From Cladosporium sp. IMV 00045 (lineage: Eukaryota; Ascomycota; Dothideomycetes; Cladosporiales; Cladosporiaceae): DNA of 40,159 nucleotides. Shown piece after piece: positions 21,149 through 29,377 of the stretch. Both the position numbers and the translations under genes were made by a program. Within the stretch, counting starts at the first letter, position 1. Each line of letters starts with the position of its first letter. Location of the stretch: assembly GCA_001931905.2 (NCBI GenBank), contig MSJI02000340.1:1-40159 (forward strand), in the 5' to 3' direction. Below the pieces are notes generated by a model that saw only the letters and a list, made by a program, of their open reading frames with translations, made no database searches and had not been told where the DNA came from.

Positions 21149-21802
21149 TCACCCTTGAGCAGGCGGCGGCGGCCGTCTTCCGGGCGCCCTCCTCCTTCCG
21201 CCGTCCCCTTCGGCAGCTTGCGCATTCCTCGCCTTGAATCTTGCCTTTAACTGCTCCTGCTTCGTTTTCGCCTCGTCGAACATGTAGGCATCGATGCGAA
21301 TCTTGTCGCCAAAGTCCTTGATGCCGGCCTGGCTGACGTACCTCTTCTCGGAGGTCTTCCTGCGCGCTGCGAGCGCGGTTCTGGAGCTGGGCCGGCCATC
21401 GGTGTTCTCCAGAACGCTGTAGTATTCGAGGAGATTATCGGCGGTCTGCGCTGCGGTGGGGAGGGTCTTGACGGTGGCCTTGTTGTAGCTGTAGGTGGAG
21501 GTTCGCCATTCCTGCGCGCCGGGCACTGGGCGGGCGAAGCGGACGCCTAGACGTTGGACGATGCTGCCGTGAGACGGCGGAGGAGGGCGGGCGTTCGGGT
21601 TCGAAGGGCCGTGACCGACTTTTGTCTTGGTGATGTGCAGTAAAGGTTGGTTTGCATTTTGCTGGGTGGATTGGGCTGGAGGAGAGGAAGCTGCCTCTTG
21701 TAGGGCGGCCGGAGTGCTGGAGAAGGCTCGTTTGGTGGGGAGTGCTGGAACTGTCGTTCTCCTCGCGAAGGTCCGCGCGAACGAGCAGCCTGGGCAAGCC
21801 AT
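21149..21802 (-). CDS. Nuclear-encoded N-terminal half of mitochondrial ribosomal protein uS3m (proposed)
   Basis: A single exon of 217 residues. It opens with a mitochondrial presequence (ARRTTVPALPTKRAFSSTPA, Arg-rich, no acids). The core STYSYNKATVKTLPTAAQTA and RRKTSEKRYVSQAGIKDFG / DKIRIDAYMFDEA follow the two conserved N-terminal blocks of fungal mtDNA-encoded Rps3: the YNKN..KxLP block and the block ending in an 'ISKAEIKHT..K..ITLYVYN'-like strand. It then ends in a Lys/Arg- and Pro-rich tail without the C-terminal S3 domain. That missing half is encoded next door in the opposite direction (22140-22745). The assignment rests on remembered family pattern plus the partner gene, so is less certain than the partner. 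The ATG at 21802 begins the presequence; the frame is open further upstream without benefit. Confidence 0.6.
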   Translation of the reverse strand: MACPGCSFARTFARRTTVPALPTKRAFSSTPAALQEAASSPPAQSTQQNANQPLLHITKTKVGHGPSNPNARPPPPSHGSIVQRLGVRFARPVPGAQEWRTSTYSYNKATVKTLPTAAQTADNLLEYYSVLENTDGRPSSRTALAARRKTSEKRYVSQAGIKDFGDKIRIDAYMFDEAKTKQEQLKARFKARNAQAAEGDGGRRRAPGRRPPPPAQG

Positions 21803-22139
21803 TGTTGGTATTGTCGTGGTGGGAGGTAGGTATGTGAAGTATGCAACCCGCAGTATCGCTGGATTCACTGCCCTCACCAAGTCTCGATGCGCTCGCTGGA
21901 GTCGCGGAGGTCGTGCTCTCGATCGGGAAAGGCGCCGCAGCCCTCCACGAATTCAGCCGAGCCCATCAATTCTTCAATCGAGTCTTCAATCAATTATTGA
22001 TGGACACTTTGATTAAGCACAGCGGCTCACTCCCGCGGCAAATTGCAGTCCTCATTGCGGTGCTATACCACTTCCACACCTACGGTTAACCCTATACCAC
22101 TCCCACTCCCACCCATCTCCCTCGACAAACACCGCAATC
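21803..22139. promoter_or_regulatory. Bidirectional promoter of the two uS3m half genes
   Basis: Only 337 bases separate the two start codons. Near the middle, CCATCAAT (21963-21970) is answered by its exact inverse ATTGATGG (21996-22003), with two more TTCAATC copies between. No TATA box is visible. This symmetrical layout suits coordinated, equal transcription of both genes. Confidence 0.5.
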
Positions 22140-22745
22140 ATGTCAGCACGTCCAATCGGTCGCGCTGCAAAGCAACTTGCCACCGACCTGTTCAGCCCCA
22201 AGATGCAAACGCCATTCGAGTCGCTCCTTTCGCGAACCTACGGCAAGCCCGTCGAACTCAACCTTACCAAGCTCAACAAGCCCGAATTGAACGCGCACAT
22301 TCTCTCGAGACTCGTCGCCCAAAAACTGAAGGATCGCCGTCTAAACGCGCGCAAGGTGGTCCGCGAGGCCGTCTGGGGCGCACAACTGCCGACTCAGCAA
22401 TCCCAGGTGCCCTCACAAACCGATCACGCCGCCGCCGCACTGAAGGCTTTGGCCAAGGACCCATCGACATCTTCCCTGGCGCGCTCCAAGGCACCCATCG
22501 GCCACATCATGCACTCTCTCAGGATGAAGCAAGTCAGTAGCATTAGCGTCCTCGCTAGCGGTCGTCTCGGCAAGCGTATGACGGCCAACATGGCAGAATA
22601 TAAGCACGCAAGGAAGGGTCTCACGAGCAAGGGCCCTGGCTACGTCCTCAGAGGCCTGAGGAAGAACCACATCGAATACGGCTGGAGCAAAGGCAAGAGA
22701 AGAGTTGGTGCGTTCGGTATCAAGGTACACATTGGTCATTCATGA
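22140..22745 (+). CDS. Nuclear-encoded C-terminal half of mitochondrial ribosomal protein uS3m
   Basis: A single exon of 201 residues. The C-terminal ribosomal protein S3 domain is clear: ISVLASGRLGKRMTANMAEY corresponds to the S3 'sGRLxGaxxARxE' block, and LRKNHIEYGWSKGKRRVGAF followed by GIKVHI to the closing 'LrADIDYG...GVIGVKVWI' strand pair. Upstream, LLSRTYGKPVELNLTKLNKP and LNAHILSRLVAQKLKDRRLN match the fungal mitochondrial Rps3 middle block (KKVEFN..L.LNSDIF...LKLRNR). The first 30 residues (MSARPIGRAAKQLATDL) look like an import presequence. The N-terminal half of uS3m is absent here and appears in the divergent neighbour. It acts in the mitochondrial small subunit, near the mRNA entry site. 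Confidence 0.82.
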   Translation: MSARPIGRAAKQLATDLFSPKMQTPFESLLSRTYGKPVELNLTKLNKPELNAHILSRLVAQKLKDRRLNARKVVREAVWGAQLPTQQSQVPSQTDHAAAALKALAKDPSTSSLARSKAPIGHIMHSLRMKQVSSISVLASGRLGKRMTANMAEYKHARKGLTSKGPGYVLRGLRKNHIEYGWSKGKRRVGAFGIKVHIGHS

Positions 22746-23248
22746 AATCTTTACAGCATTGGAGTTTGGAATTTGTTTGGGAATTTGGGAGACGAGGCGG
22801 TGGATACCACAAAATCGTGGCAGGCATAAAGGTCTCTTCGAGGAGATGTACGAATGGATGCGTTCTATTGCCCTCCCGCTGGCAGAATGCGCCAGCAAAG
22901 GGACGTGGCAAAGCTGGCGACGAGGATCGCCCTTTGGAGCGAAGCTGTATATCTAACTCCTGTACAATAGATACAAACAACTGCTTTTTACCCAACCCCT
23001 TCTTCTAACGTCGAGCAGTAGCCGATACCGCCACACGATCAAGCAACAAAATCGTCTGCCAAAATCATGCATCGGCTCGACATAAGTGACAAGATGATGT
23101 TGCATACCTGACTTTGGGCACTGCCATATCTGCTAACCCCGGAAGGACACCAGGGTGTCGTATTCGACTGTGCTCAAAGATCCAGACCGCAATCGCTATC
23201 TTCAACGCTGCAGCTGTGTCTGCAGCAAGCTGCACGTTCGCGAGATGA
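22746..23248. other. Intergenic, nothing recognised
   Basis: Downstream of the uS3m C-half gene. Short overlapping open frames on both strands but no motif. Confidence 0.45.
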
Positions 23249-23842
23249 CTATTTCTGGCACAAGATCAAACACACTACAAATCTCGTACCGGAAAGACAT
23301 GGCTGCTGAATGACCACTTCTGGCTCAAGACTTTGTCCATACCAATCTCGTCAAGCAGAGACGTGTCTACTGCATGGCTGCTCCTGGATACTCGGGACGG
23401 CGTGGACATTTTCGTCGGTCAGCAATGCCGGCAGGAAACTTCTCTCCATCTCAGAAGTACTGGGTTTCACATTATCAGACCATCCAAGGCTGCAGTCGCA
23501 GCTCGTATTGCATGAAGAGCCTACAGCCTGCGACATGGATTGCCAGACCATAAGCCACGAGGGCTAATTCGAGCTTCGAAAGGCCATCAAGATTCTGGAA
23601 TATGCGGCCGGCATGCTACATGTCTTGGTTACGAATACGTCTATCTGTTTCAACGCCGGGACGGGCAGACTGGTATAGTGCGTGTTTCTACCAAAAAGAC
23701 TCAGAGCTTCACCTCTCCTTTCCGCAAGCATTCATGTGAGCCCCTCGTTAGCTATCGTTCTAAGGTATTCTGCATGTTCGAAGCAGAAGCGGAAACGACA
23801 CCTGAGACTTCGTCGTTTGACTCCCCGGCTGCCTGCATATGA
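23249..23842 (+). pseudogene. Possible decayed gene, unknown family
   Basis: One plus-strand frame is open for 198 codons with a single TGA (23513-23515) before ending at TGA 23840-23842. Segments read as protein: TGKTWLLNDHFWLKTLSIPI, AWLLLDTRDGVDIFVGQQC, ATCLGYEYVYLFQRRDGQTG. There is no start codon in a convincing context and no recognised domain. The lone stop could be a CGA-to-TGA change. An intact gene with a short intron over the TGA, or chance, remain possible. Confidence 0.28.
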
Positions 23843-24084
23843 TATTGGGCCAGATGTGTCTAGGTGGAATTTCTTTGTTCAGACCTGAACGGAGCTAATG
23901 TGCAGCAGAAGAGTTCGAGCCACACTGCATCGGTCAATCTCATTACTTGTATAAGAGTCACTTTGATGTCTCCATTCTAGCTTGGAAGACTCTACTACAC
24001 TTTGGCTTTCCACCCCCTTCATTGCAGGCATTTACAGCAGACCAAGAGGCCAACAGAACTTGCTCCGACAACAGAAAATCAACC

Positions 24085-25206
24085 ATGTCCTCATCCACCA
24101 TGAAGAAGCCGGCATACTCACTCTTTGAGATTTCCAAAGACACATTCATGCGCAATTGCCCCTTTCGCGAGAACAACCGTCGCTGCGCCCTCAAATCATA
24201 CTGCCAGAACTTGAGGGATGGCTCCGGTCGGAAGCCGGAAGAATTGGAGAAAGCAAAAAAAATTTACGAAGATGTCATGCAACACGTCGCGCATGTCAAG
24301 CAAGACCTTGTGAAGCTCGAAGAGGAATCAGCCGAAAGCCAACTCAGAGTGCTAATGTCACTGGTTCTCTGCGTCAAACACCAAGACTGTTGTGACATGG
24401 CCGTCGAATTTGCGATGGAAATGTTGGACAATGAATGCCAACGCCCCGTGGCTGTGAAGCAGTTCACAGCCCCAAAACAGTCGACGGCAAACTTGCAACG
24501 CCAAAACAACAGCCCTTTAGACCAGGAACAATATGGAAGACCCCATGTCTTATCCACTTCATTTAACTATTCGCCTGCCTCGCCGACATCAGCACCAAGC
24601 ACCGCCTTTTTGGACAACATTTACTCACTTTCGTTTTACCAGTTGTTGAATTCCAAGCATGCTGATCTATTCTATACCGCTGGGAATTCATCCAACAAGT
24701 GCAAGGAAAAGGTCATATCAGGTCTTCCAAAGCGTGAGTCAGAAGACCCGATTGTTTCAACGCGCCCGATCATGCCAGTAGCCAACGCCCAGCCGATGCA
24801 CTGCGAAACAACACCGTCCCCAGTCGACAAGGTTAAGCACCTTTTTGCGGATTACCCACGCGAGGAGACTCGCAAAAGCGCTTTGGACCAGCTGCTGGAG
24901 AATTTCGAGACAACGAGGGTTCGCATGGACAACCTCGAAGGTGAGAACCTAGTGTTTCGAGAACGTTGCGAGCGCTCGGAGAAAGAGGACGACAAGCTTC
25001 GCGCCCGATGCGAGAGCTTGGAAGAAGAGAACGATCAGCTACGCAACCGGTGCGAGAAATTGGAGATCGAGAACGATCAGCTGCAGGATCGGTGCGAAAG
25101 CTTGACGGATGAGAACGCAAAATTGAATCGACAGTTGAAGAAGCTCCAGCGTCGTGAGAGGGGGAAACTCCAAGCAGGTGGCAAGAATCCGGATGGAAAT
25201 GAATGA
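24085..25206 (+). CDS. Coiled-coil protein of unknown function
   Basis: A single exon of 373 residues; the ATG at 24085 (aaccATG) is the first in frame, although the frame is open without ATG from 23947. The N-terminal part has a cysteine-rich patch (NCPFRENNRRCALKSYCQNL) and helical charged segments (EELEKAKKIYEDVMQHVAHV). The middle is Pro/Ser-rich and probably unstructured. The C-terminus is a strong coiled coil made of four 14-residue units whose core is RCE-x-L-x-x-ENDQL (RCERSEKEDDKL, RCESLEEENDQL, RCEKLEIENDQL, RCESLTDENAKL). No catalytic motif, signal peptide or membrane segment. Family not recognised; possibly lineage-restricted. Confidence 0.7.
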   Translation: MSSSTMKKPAYSLFEISKDTFMRNCPFRENNRRCALKSYCQNLRDGSGRKPEELEKAKKIYEDVMQHVAHVKQDLVKLEEESAESQLRVLMSLVLCVKHQDCCDMAVEFAMEMLDNECQRPVAVKQFTAPKQSTANLQRQNNSPLDQEQYGRPHVLSTSFNYSPASPTSAPSTAFLDNIYSLSFYQLLNSKHADLFYTAGNSSNKCKEKVISGLPKRESEDPIVSTRPIMPVANAQPMHCETTPSPVDKVKHLFADYPREETRKSALDQLLENFETTRVRMDNLEGENLVFRERCERSEKEDDKLRARCESLEEENDQLRNRCEKLEIENDQLQDRCESLTDENAKLNRQLKKLQRRERGKLQAGGKNPDGNE

Positions 25207-25474
25207 GGTGACTGGACAGAGTTTGCCTCGTTCACCAGTCGATGAAAGAAGATCGACACTGGACCATGAAGAAGAGCTTTCTTTTCTATCTCTTTTCATT
25301 TTCTCTCTTGTTCATTCGTATATTTTCTTCCGTTGCGCATGCTTTTCAAAGCTGACCATCTTCACTCAAAATGGGGACGATGCCACAAGTCGAAATACGA
25401 AAGGCGGTGAAACTCAATTCGGTGCTCATGGTATCGAATGTACGAATACCAGGACAGCCATCCATTGCTCATCA

Positions 25475-27332
25475 CTATGGTTCATAGATAATATCAGTGC
25501 CCACACAACGATTACACATCATCAATCCCTTCGGATCAATTCTCTTCTTGATCGCTTCCAACTTAGCATAGTTCGACCCCCAGAACACATTCTGCCAGTC
25601 CGGCTCGTAAGGGTTGGCTTCGTTGATATACGTGCCACCGTCAGAGCCTACTATCTCTCCCATTCTCAGGCTTACTTTGACAAGTTCTTGCTTGCGGCGT
25701 TTCTTCTCTGCGGCTGTGGCGTTATTTGACCAGTCGATTCCGAAGCTCATTACGGTCCGACTGGAGGCCCAAATTGGGTGGACGGAGGTCTTGGAGCGCT
25801 CGCTGGAGTTGACTTTGCCGACTGCTTTTTGTTAGCCATCTTGAACAACTTTCCAATGCAGCGATCGCCTGTGAGATCTTCATGCTCTGCAACGGAGATC
25901 AAACAACGATCCAATGGAATGTGTAGGTATCAGGGCGAGGTAACGAAAATGAAGACTTACTAAAGTTATGTCCAGGGGATACATCCGGATAGTGTTCAAT
26001 GGCTAGCTCAACAAGCTGATCCGCCTTCTCACGCAAGACTTCAGGCGTGAGCAGCCTACTGGCGTCTTGGATGTTGGTTGCAATATTCGGGTCCGTGAGG
26101 AACACCTCAATGTAGGCGTCCCAAGAAGGAAATGTGATGTTGCCCATGGCCACTGTGGTACCGTCTGTTCCGTTGAAGGCCATCACTTTTTGGAAGCTTT
26201 GCATACCCTGCTCCAAGCTCTCTGATGTGCCGCTCGGTTGCAGGAAGATGAACTGCACAACCTTGCCGACTTCAGTATTGCCGTACCCGGTGTATCCGGC
26301 GTAAGTGATTCCAGGCAGTGCGCGGAGCGATTCAGCATACACCTTTCGCCATGCATCGACAGAAGTCGTGTTGGCCTGGGCAAAGACCACACTGATGTGA
26401 GTTGGGAGCGGATGAGTCTTGTACGTGACGCTGGTCACAACGCCCCATGCGCTACCTCCTCCTCCACGCACAGCCCAGAAGTAGTCGGTATCTGAGTACT
26501 CGTTAATGGTCACATGCTCGCCAATTGGTGTTACGATTTCCATCTGCAGGAGGTTGTCGACAGCAAGGCCGTAATGGTGACTCCAGGGCGAATGGCCACC
26601 ACCGAGGATGTATCCGCCAGCAGCACCCACAGTGCGGGCAGATCCACCGACGACGATTCGGTTGTGTGCAGAAGCATCGTGGTAGACGTCGAGCCATTGC
26701 TCGCCAGCCTGAAGAGTCACAGCTGGAATACCTTGCACATGACCAGGTGCATTCGATGGAACGAAAGCTTCGTGCCATACCCTGCCTTTCATGTTGTGAG
26801 TCCAGATGGCAAAGGATCCATCGCCACTGGAACGGCCGAGGTGATCATGTCCCGTGTTCTTGACCGTGAGGTACAGATCGTGCATGTCCGCGAATAGTAT
26901 CGCAGCCTGGATGTCCTCGACTCCGCTGGCATTGACAGACATGGGTGCCACCAAGCCTTGGTCGCATGGCTGGACTCGGGGCGAATCAGGAAAACAAAGA
27001 CCATTGCCGAGCTCCCATAAGAGAGCAGAGTATGCTCCCACTTGATCGGTGCGCCAGTCAGAATCGGTCCAGTTTGATGTAGCTTCATCGCAAAGCTCCA
27101 CGTCGTAGGAAGGATCATGACAGACTGCAGCGGAAGGACGAGAGGAAATCAGACGCCCGGAGATGGAATTATTGAAGGTCGCCCATGCATTCGAGTCCGG
27201 CCAGCAAGTATCATGAGCAGTACATCTTTGCTGAGAGCCTTGTATGATCCTTTGTGGGCGCTTAGGAGCTGCCAGTGTACTGACAGGTTGGAGGGTCAAA
27301 AGCACTACTGCGAAACAGAAAGAGAAATGCAT
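25475..27332 (-). CDS. Secreted FAD-linked oxidoreductase, BBE type (AA7-like)
   Basis: Exons 27332-25961 and 25821-25475 joined by a 139-bp intron (GTAAGT donor, GGCTAAC branch, AAGCAG acceptor) give 572 residues. A signal peptide (MHFSFCFAVVLLTLQPVSTL) is followed by a PCMH-type FAD domain: LTVKNTGHDHLGRSSGDGSF contains the His that normally carries FAD covalently, and VGAAGGYILGGGHSPWSHHY the second loop. That loop has His where bicovalent BBE enzymes have Cys, so one covalent bond is expected. The C-terminal BBE domain is in exon 2: GGTYINEANPYEPDWQ, FWGSNYAKLEAIKKRIDPKG. It oxidises alcohols or sugars with O2; the substrate is unknown. Introns excluded from the model contain an in-frame-looking segment (see findings). 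Confidence 0.87.
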
Positions 27333-27375
27333 GACGGCGATGAACTGTCGAACTTACTCTGGTGGTCTTACCATG

Positions 27376-27384
27376 CTTTTTATA
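27376..27384 (-). promoter_or_regulatory. TATA box of the BBE oxidoreductase gene
   Basis: TATAAAAAG on the minus strand lies 44-52 bases before the start codon at 27332. A strong TATA fits an inducible secreted enzyme, and its closeness to the ATG implies a very short leader. Confidence 0.5.
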
Positions 27385-27626
27385 ATGTTTTAGCGCTCAT
27401 GTCGTTCCATTGAGCTCGTTGTCGTTCAATATTGCGCATCGTCGTTGCGCTCTGAAGGCAGAGGCTGAGCCTCGCGGAACGACATTGCGCGCAAACCGTC
27501 AGCGGTTGCCAAGGGTTCGGCGTTTCTCAGTACACAATACATCAGAACCTGGTATCAGGATCATGTGCGACGGAATCAGATGCAAAGTCATAAGCATTCG
27601 TAATCTATATGCAGAACCAAAAGTGA

Positions 27627-29021
27627 TCAATGTCTCTTCTTAGAATTGACATTCCTGCCAGCGCCGATCTTGATGCGGCTACCGCTTTTGTTGCGATCGC
27701 CAGTCAAAATGCCAGGCAAATAATCCTCGTCCATGAGGTTCCTCTCCTTATGTCGCTTCTCGGACGTGACAGCACGCTCGTACTCCTTCTGGTCCTCTGC
27801 CAGGATGAGACCGTTGCCCCAGCCTCCCTTTCCGCCACCCTTCACCTTGCCGTTGGCAGCACCAGCGACAGCTTTGGGAATGCTGTAGCGGTCTCCTCGT
27901 GAGTTGTACTGGAAGTTCTTCTTGAGGTGGATTTTGAACTCTCCGTTTGTTCCGGTCGAGCAGGAGACACGCGTGAGCGTTGGCTTACCGCAACGCGGGC
28001 AGAACTGCTTGTTCATCTCTTTCGTGACGAGGAAGCAGGCTTGGCAGCGCAGCACCATGGATCGGACGTGGCGAATACGCATCATGGAAGATGAGAGGAG
28101 GTTGAGGTTGATTTGAAGGATTGTGTTCTGCATCGCAAAATCGGTGGTGAGGACAGCAACCTCCATCGTCTTCTGAGGGTAGGCGTCTGCAACGTCGGAC
28201 TTGGCGTGCTCGGCCTGCTTCTTCTTGAGGTTCGAAGGCGTGATCCAACCTTCAGAGTCGGAGTCGGAGTCTTCTTGGCTCGGTGCTGAGTTTTGCGCGG
28301 AATCGATCTTTGCGGTTGAGTCTGTTTGGGGTTGATCGTGAGTCTGATCCGCAGCCTTGTCGTCCAAAGATGTCTCAGCAAGCGCATCTGTCACTTCCTT
28401 GCTCGATTCCTGGCTTTGCTTTGCTTCAGCAGTCGCAGGCTCCGTTGAGGCGGCTTCGGTGGTTTCTTTGAGCTGCTCCATGACCTGCTCGTCGCTGGGC
28501 GCCTCGGTCTTAGAATCCTGTTCGGGTGGCGAAACCTCATCTGAAGGCTTCGCGCTCGCGACAGGAGCTTCGACTGAAGTGCCCGCGGGCGCTTCCTGCG
28601 CTTGGCCCTCTGCACTCTCCTCCTTAGATTCCTCCTTAGCCGGGAAAGGCCCATTCAAACCCTTCTGACCAGGCGCCCTTCTCAGCCTCCAATCACCTCC
28701 ACTCCTCTCAAGTTCCAGTTCATAAGTGAGAGCGATAATTTGCAAATCCGGCTTACTCAAAACCGGCAAATCGCCCGTCCTCCTCGCGAAATCGGTCACA
28801 AATTTCATGCTGGCCGGAGAGGGCTGTCTGACCGTGAGGAAGGGCATGAGCAGAGTCTCGACGCGGGATCTTGTCGTTTCATCCTTGATTTCTGAAATGA
28901 TGGCCGGGACGGTGACGAGTTTCTCGGCTTTGCTGATGAGGGTCGAGACGGTAGGCTCGTTTTTGATGATGGCACCAGTGTCGAGCACGAGAGTGTGCAC
29001 TGGTTTGGGTGTTTCCTCCAT
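27627..29021 (-). CDS. NOB1: 20S pre-rRNA endonuclease Nob1
   Basis: A single exon of 464 residues. Nob1 cuts 20S pre-rRNA at site D to make the 3' end of 18S rRNA in late 40S maturation. The N-terminal PIN domain starts at HTLVLDTGAIIKNEP, whose Asp is a metal ligand, and continues with VPAIISEIKDETTRSRVETL and LSKPDLQIIALTYELE. A long acidic, low-complexity insertion (about residues 125-270) ends with GWITPSNLKKKQ. The zinc ribbon is CQAC ... FCPRCGKPTL, followed by the conserved NPYNSRGxRYSIPK-type segment (here QYNSRGDRYSIPKAVAG) and the tail KIGAGRNVNSKKR. All family landmarks are present. Confidence 0.95.
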   Translation of the reverse strand: MEETPKPVHTLVLDTGAIIKNEPTVSTLISKAEKLVTVPAIISEIKDETTRSRVETLLMPFLTVRQPSPASMKFVTDFARRTGDLPVLSKPDLQIIALTYELELERSGGDWRLRRAPGQKGLNGPFPAKEESKEESAEGQAQEAPAGTSVEAPVASAKPSDEVSPPEQDSKTEAPSDEQVMEQLKETTEAASTEPATAEAKQSQESSKEVTDALAETSLDDKAADQTHDQPQTDSTAKIDSAQNSAPSQEDSDSDSEGWITPSNLKKKQAEHAKSDVADAYPQKTMEVAVLTTDFAMQNTILQINLNLLSSSMMRIRHVRSMVLRCQACFLVTKEMNKQFCPRCGKPTLTRVSCSTGTNGEFKIHLKKNFQYNSRGDRYSIPKAVAGAANGKVKGGGKGGWGNGLILAEDQKEYERAVTSEKRHKERNLMDEDYLPGILTGDRNKSGSRIKIGAGRNVNSKKRH

Positions 29022-29377
29022 GGTTGCTGAGCTGATCCAATACCGAGACGTTTATTGAGATCTGACGTGTACGACCAAAGGAAGATTGTCGTTGCGAGTT
29101 GGTTGGTTTGCGCCACGCCACACATGAAATTTTGTGAAGTTCGAGACGCTGCGTCAAGAGTCAGTGCCTGATCGGGACAAAGTTGTGGGGTCGTCCAAAG
29201 TTTCGCAGCGCTCTGATTGGCGCGCTCTACATTCATTTGTGACGATCTAATCTATCCTTCATCAAGTTGACCATTTTGGTGTGCATTCACATAAGATGTT
29301 CCGAGGAAATTCTTGTATCGAAACCAGAAATCTTCGAGTACGTCCAAAACATGTATTGAAGAAAAAGCTACGGTCGT
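29022..29377. other. Intergenic: NOB1 promoter and SYG1 3' region
   Basis: No coding-like frame, repeat or recognisable RNA was found in these 356 bases. Confidence 0.5.

Noticed and set aside
21841..22089. Open frame of 82 codons on the plus strand between the two uS3m half genes
   Set aside because: It starts only 38 bases from the minus-strand ATG, fills the shared promoter, has no motif and would leave no leader for either neighbour.
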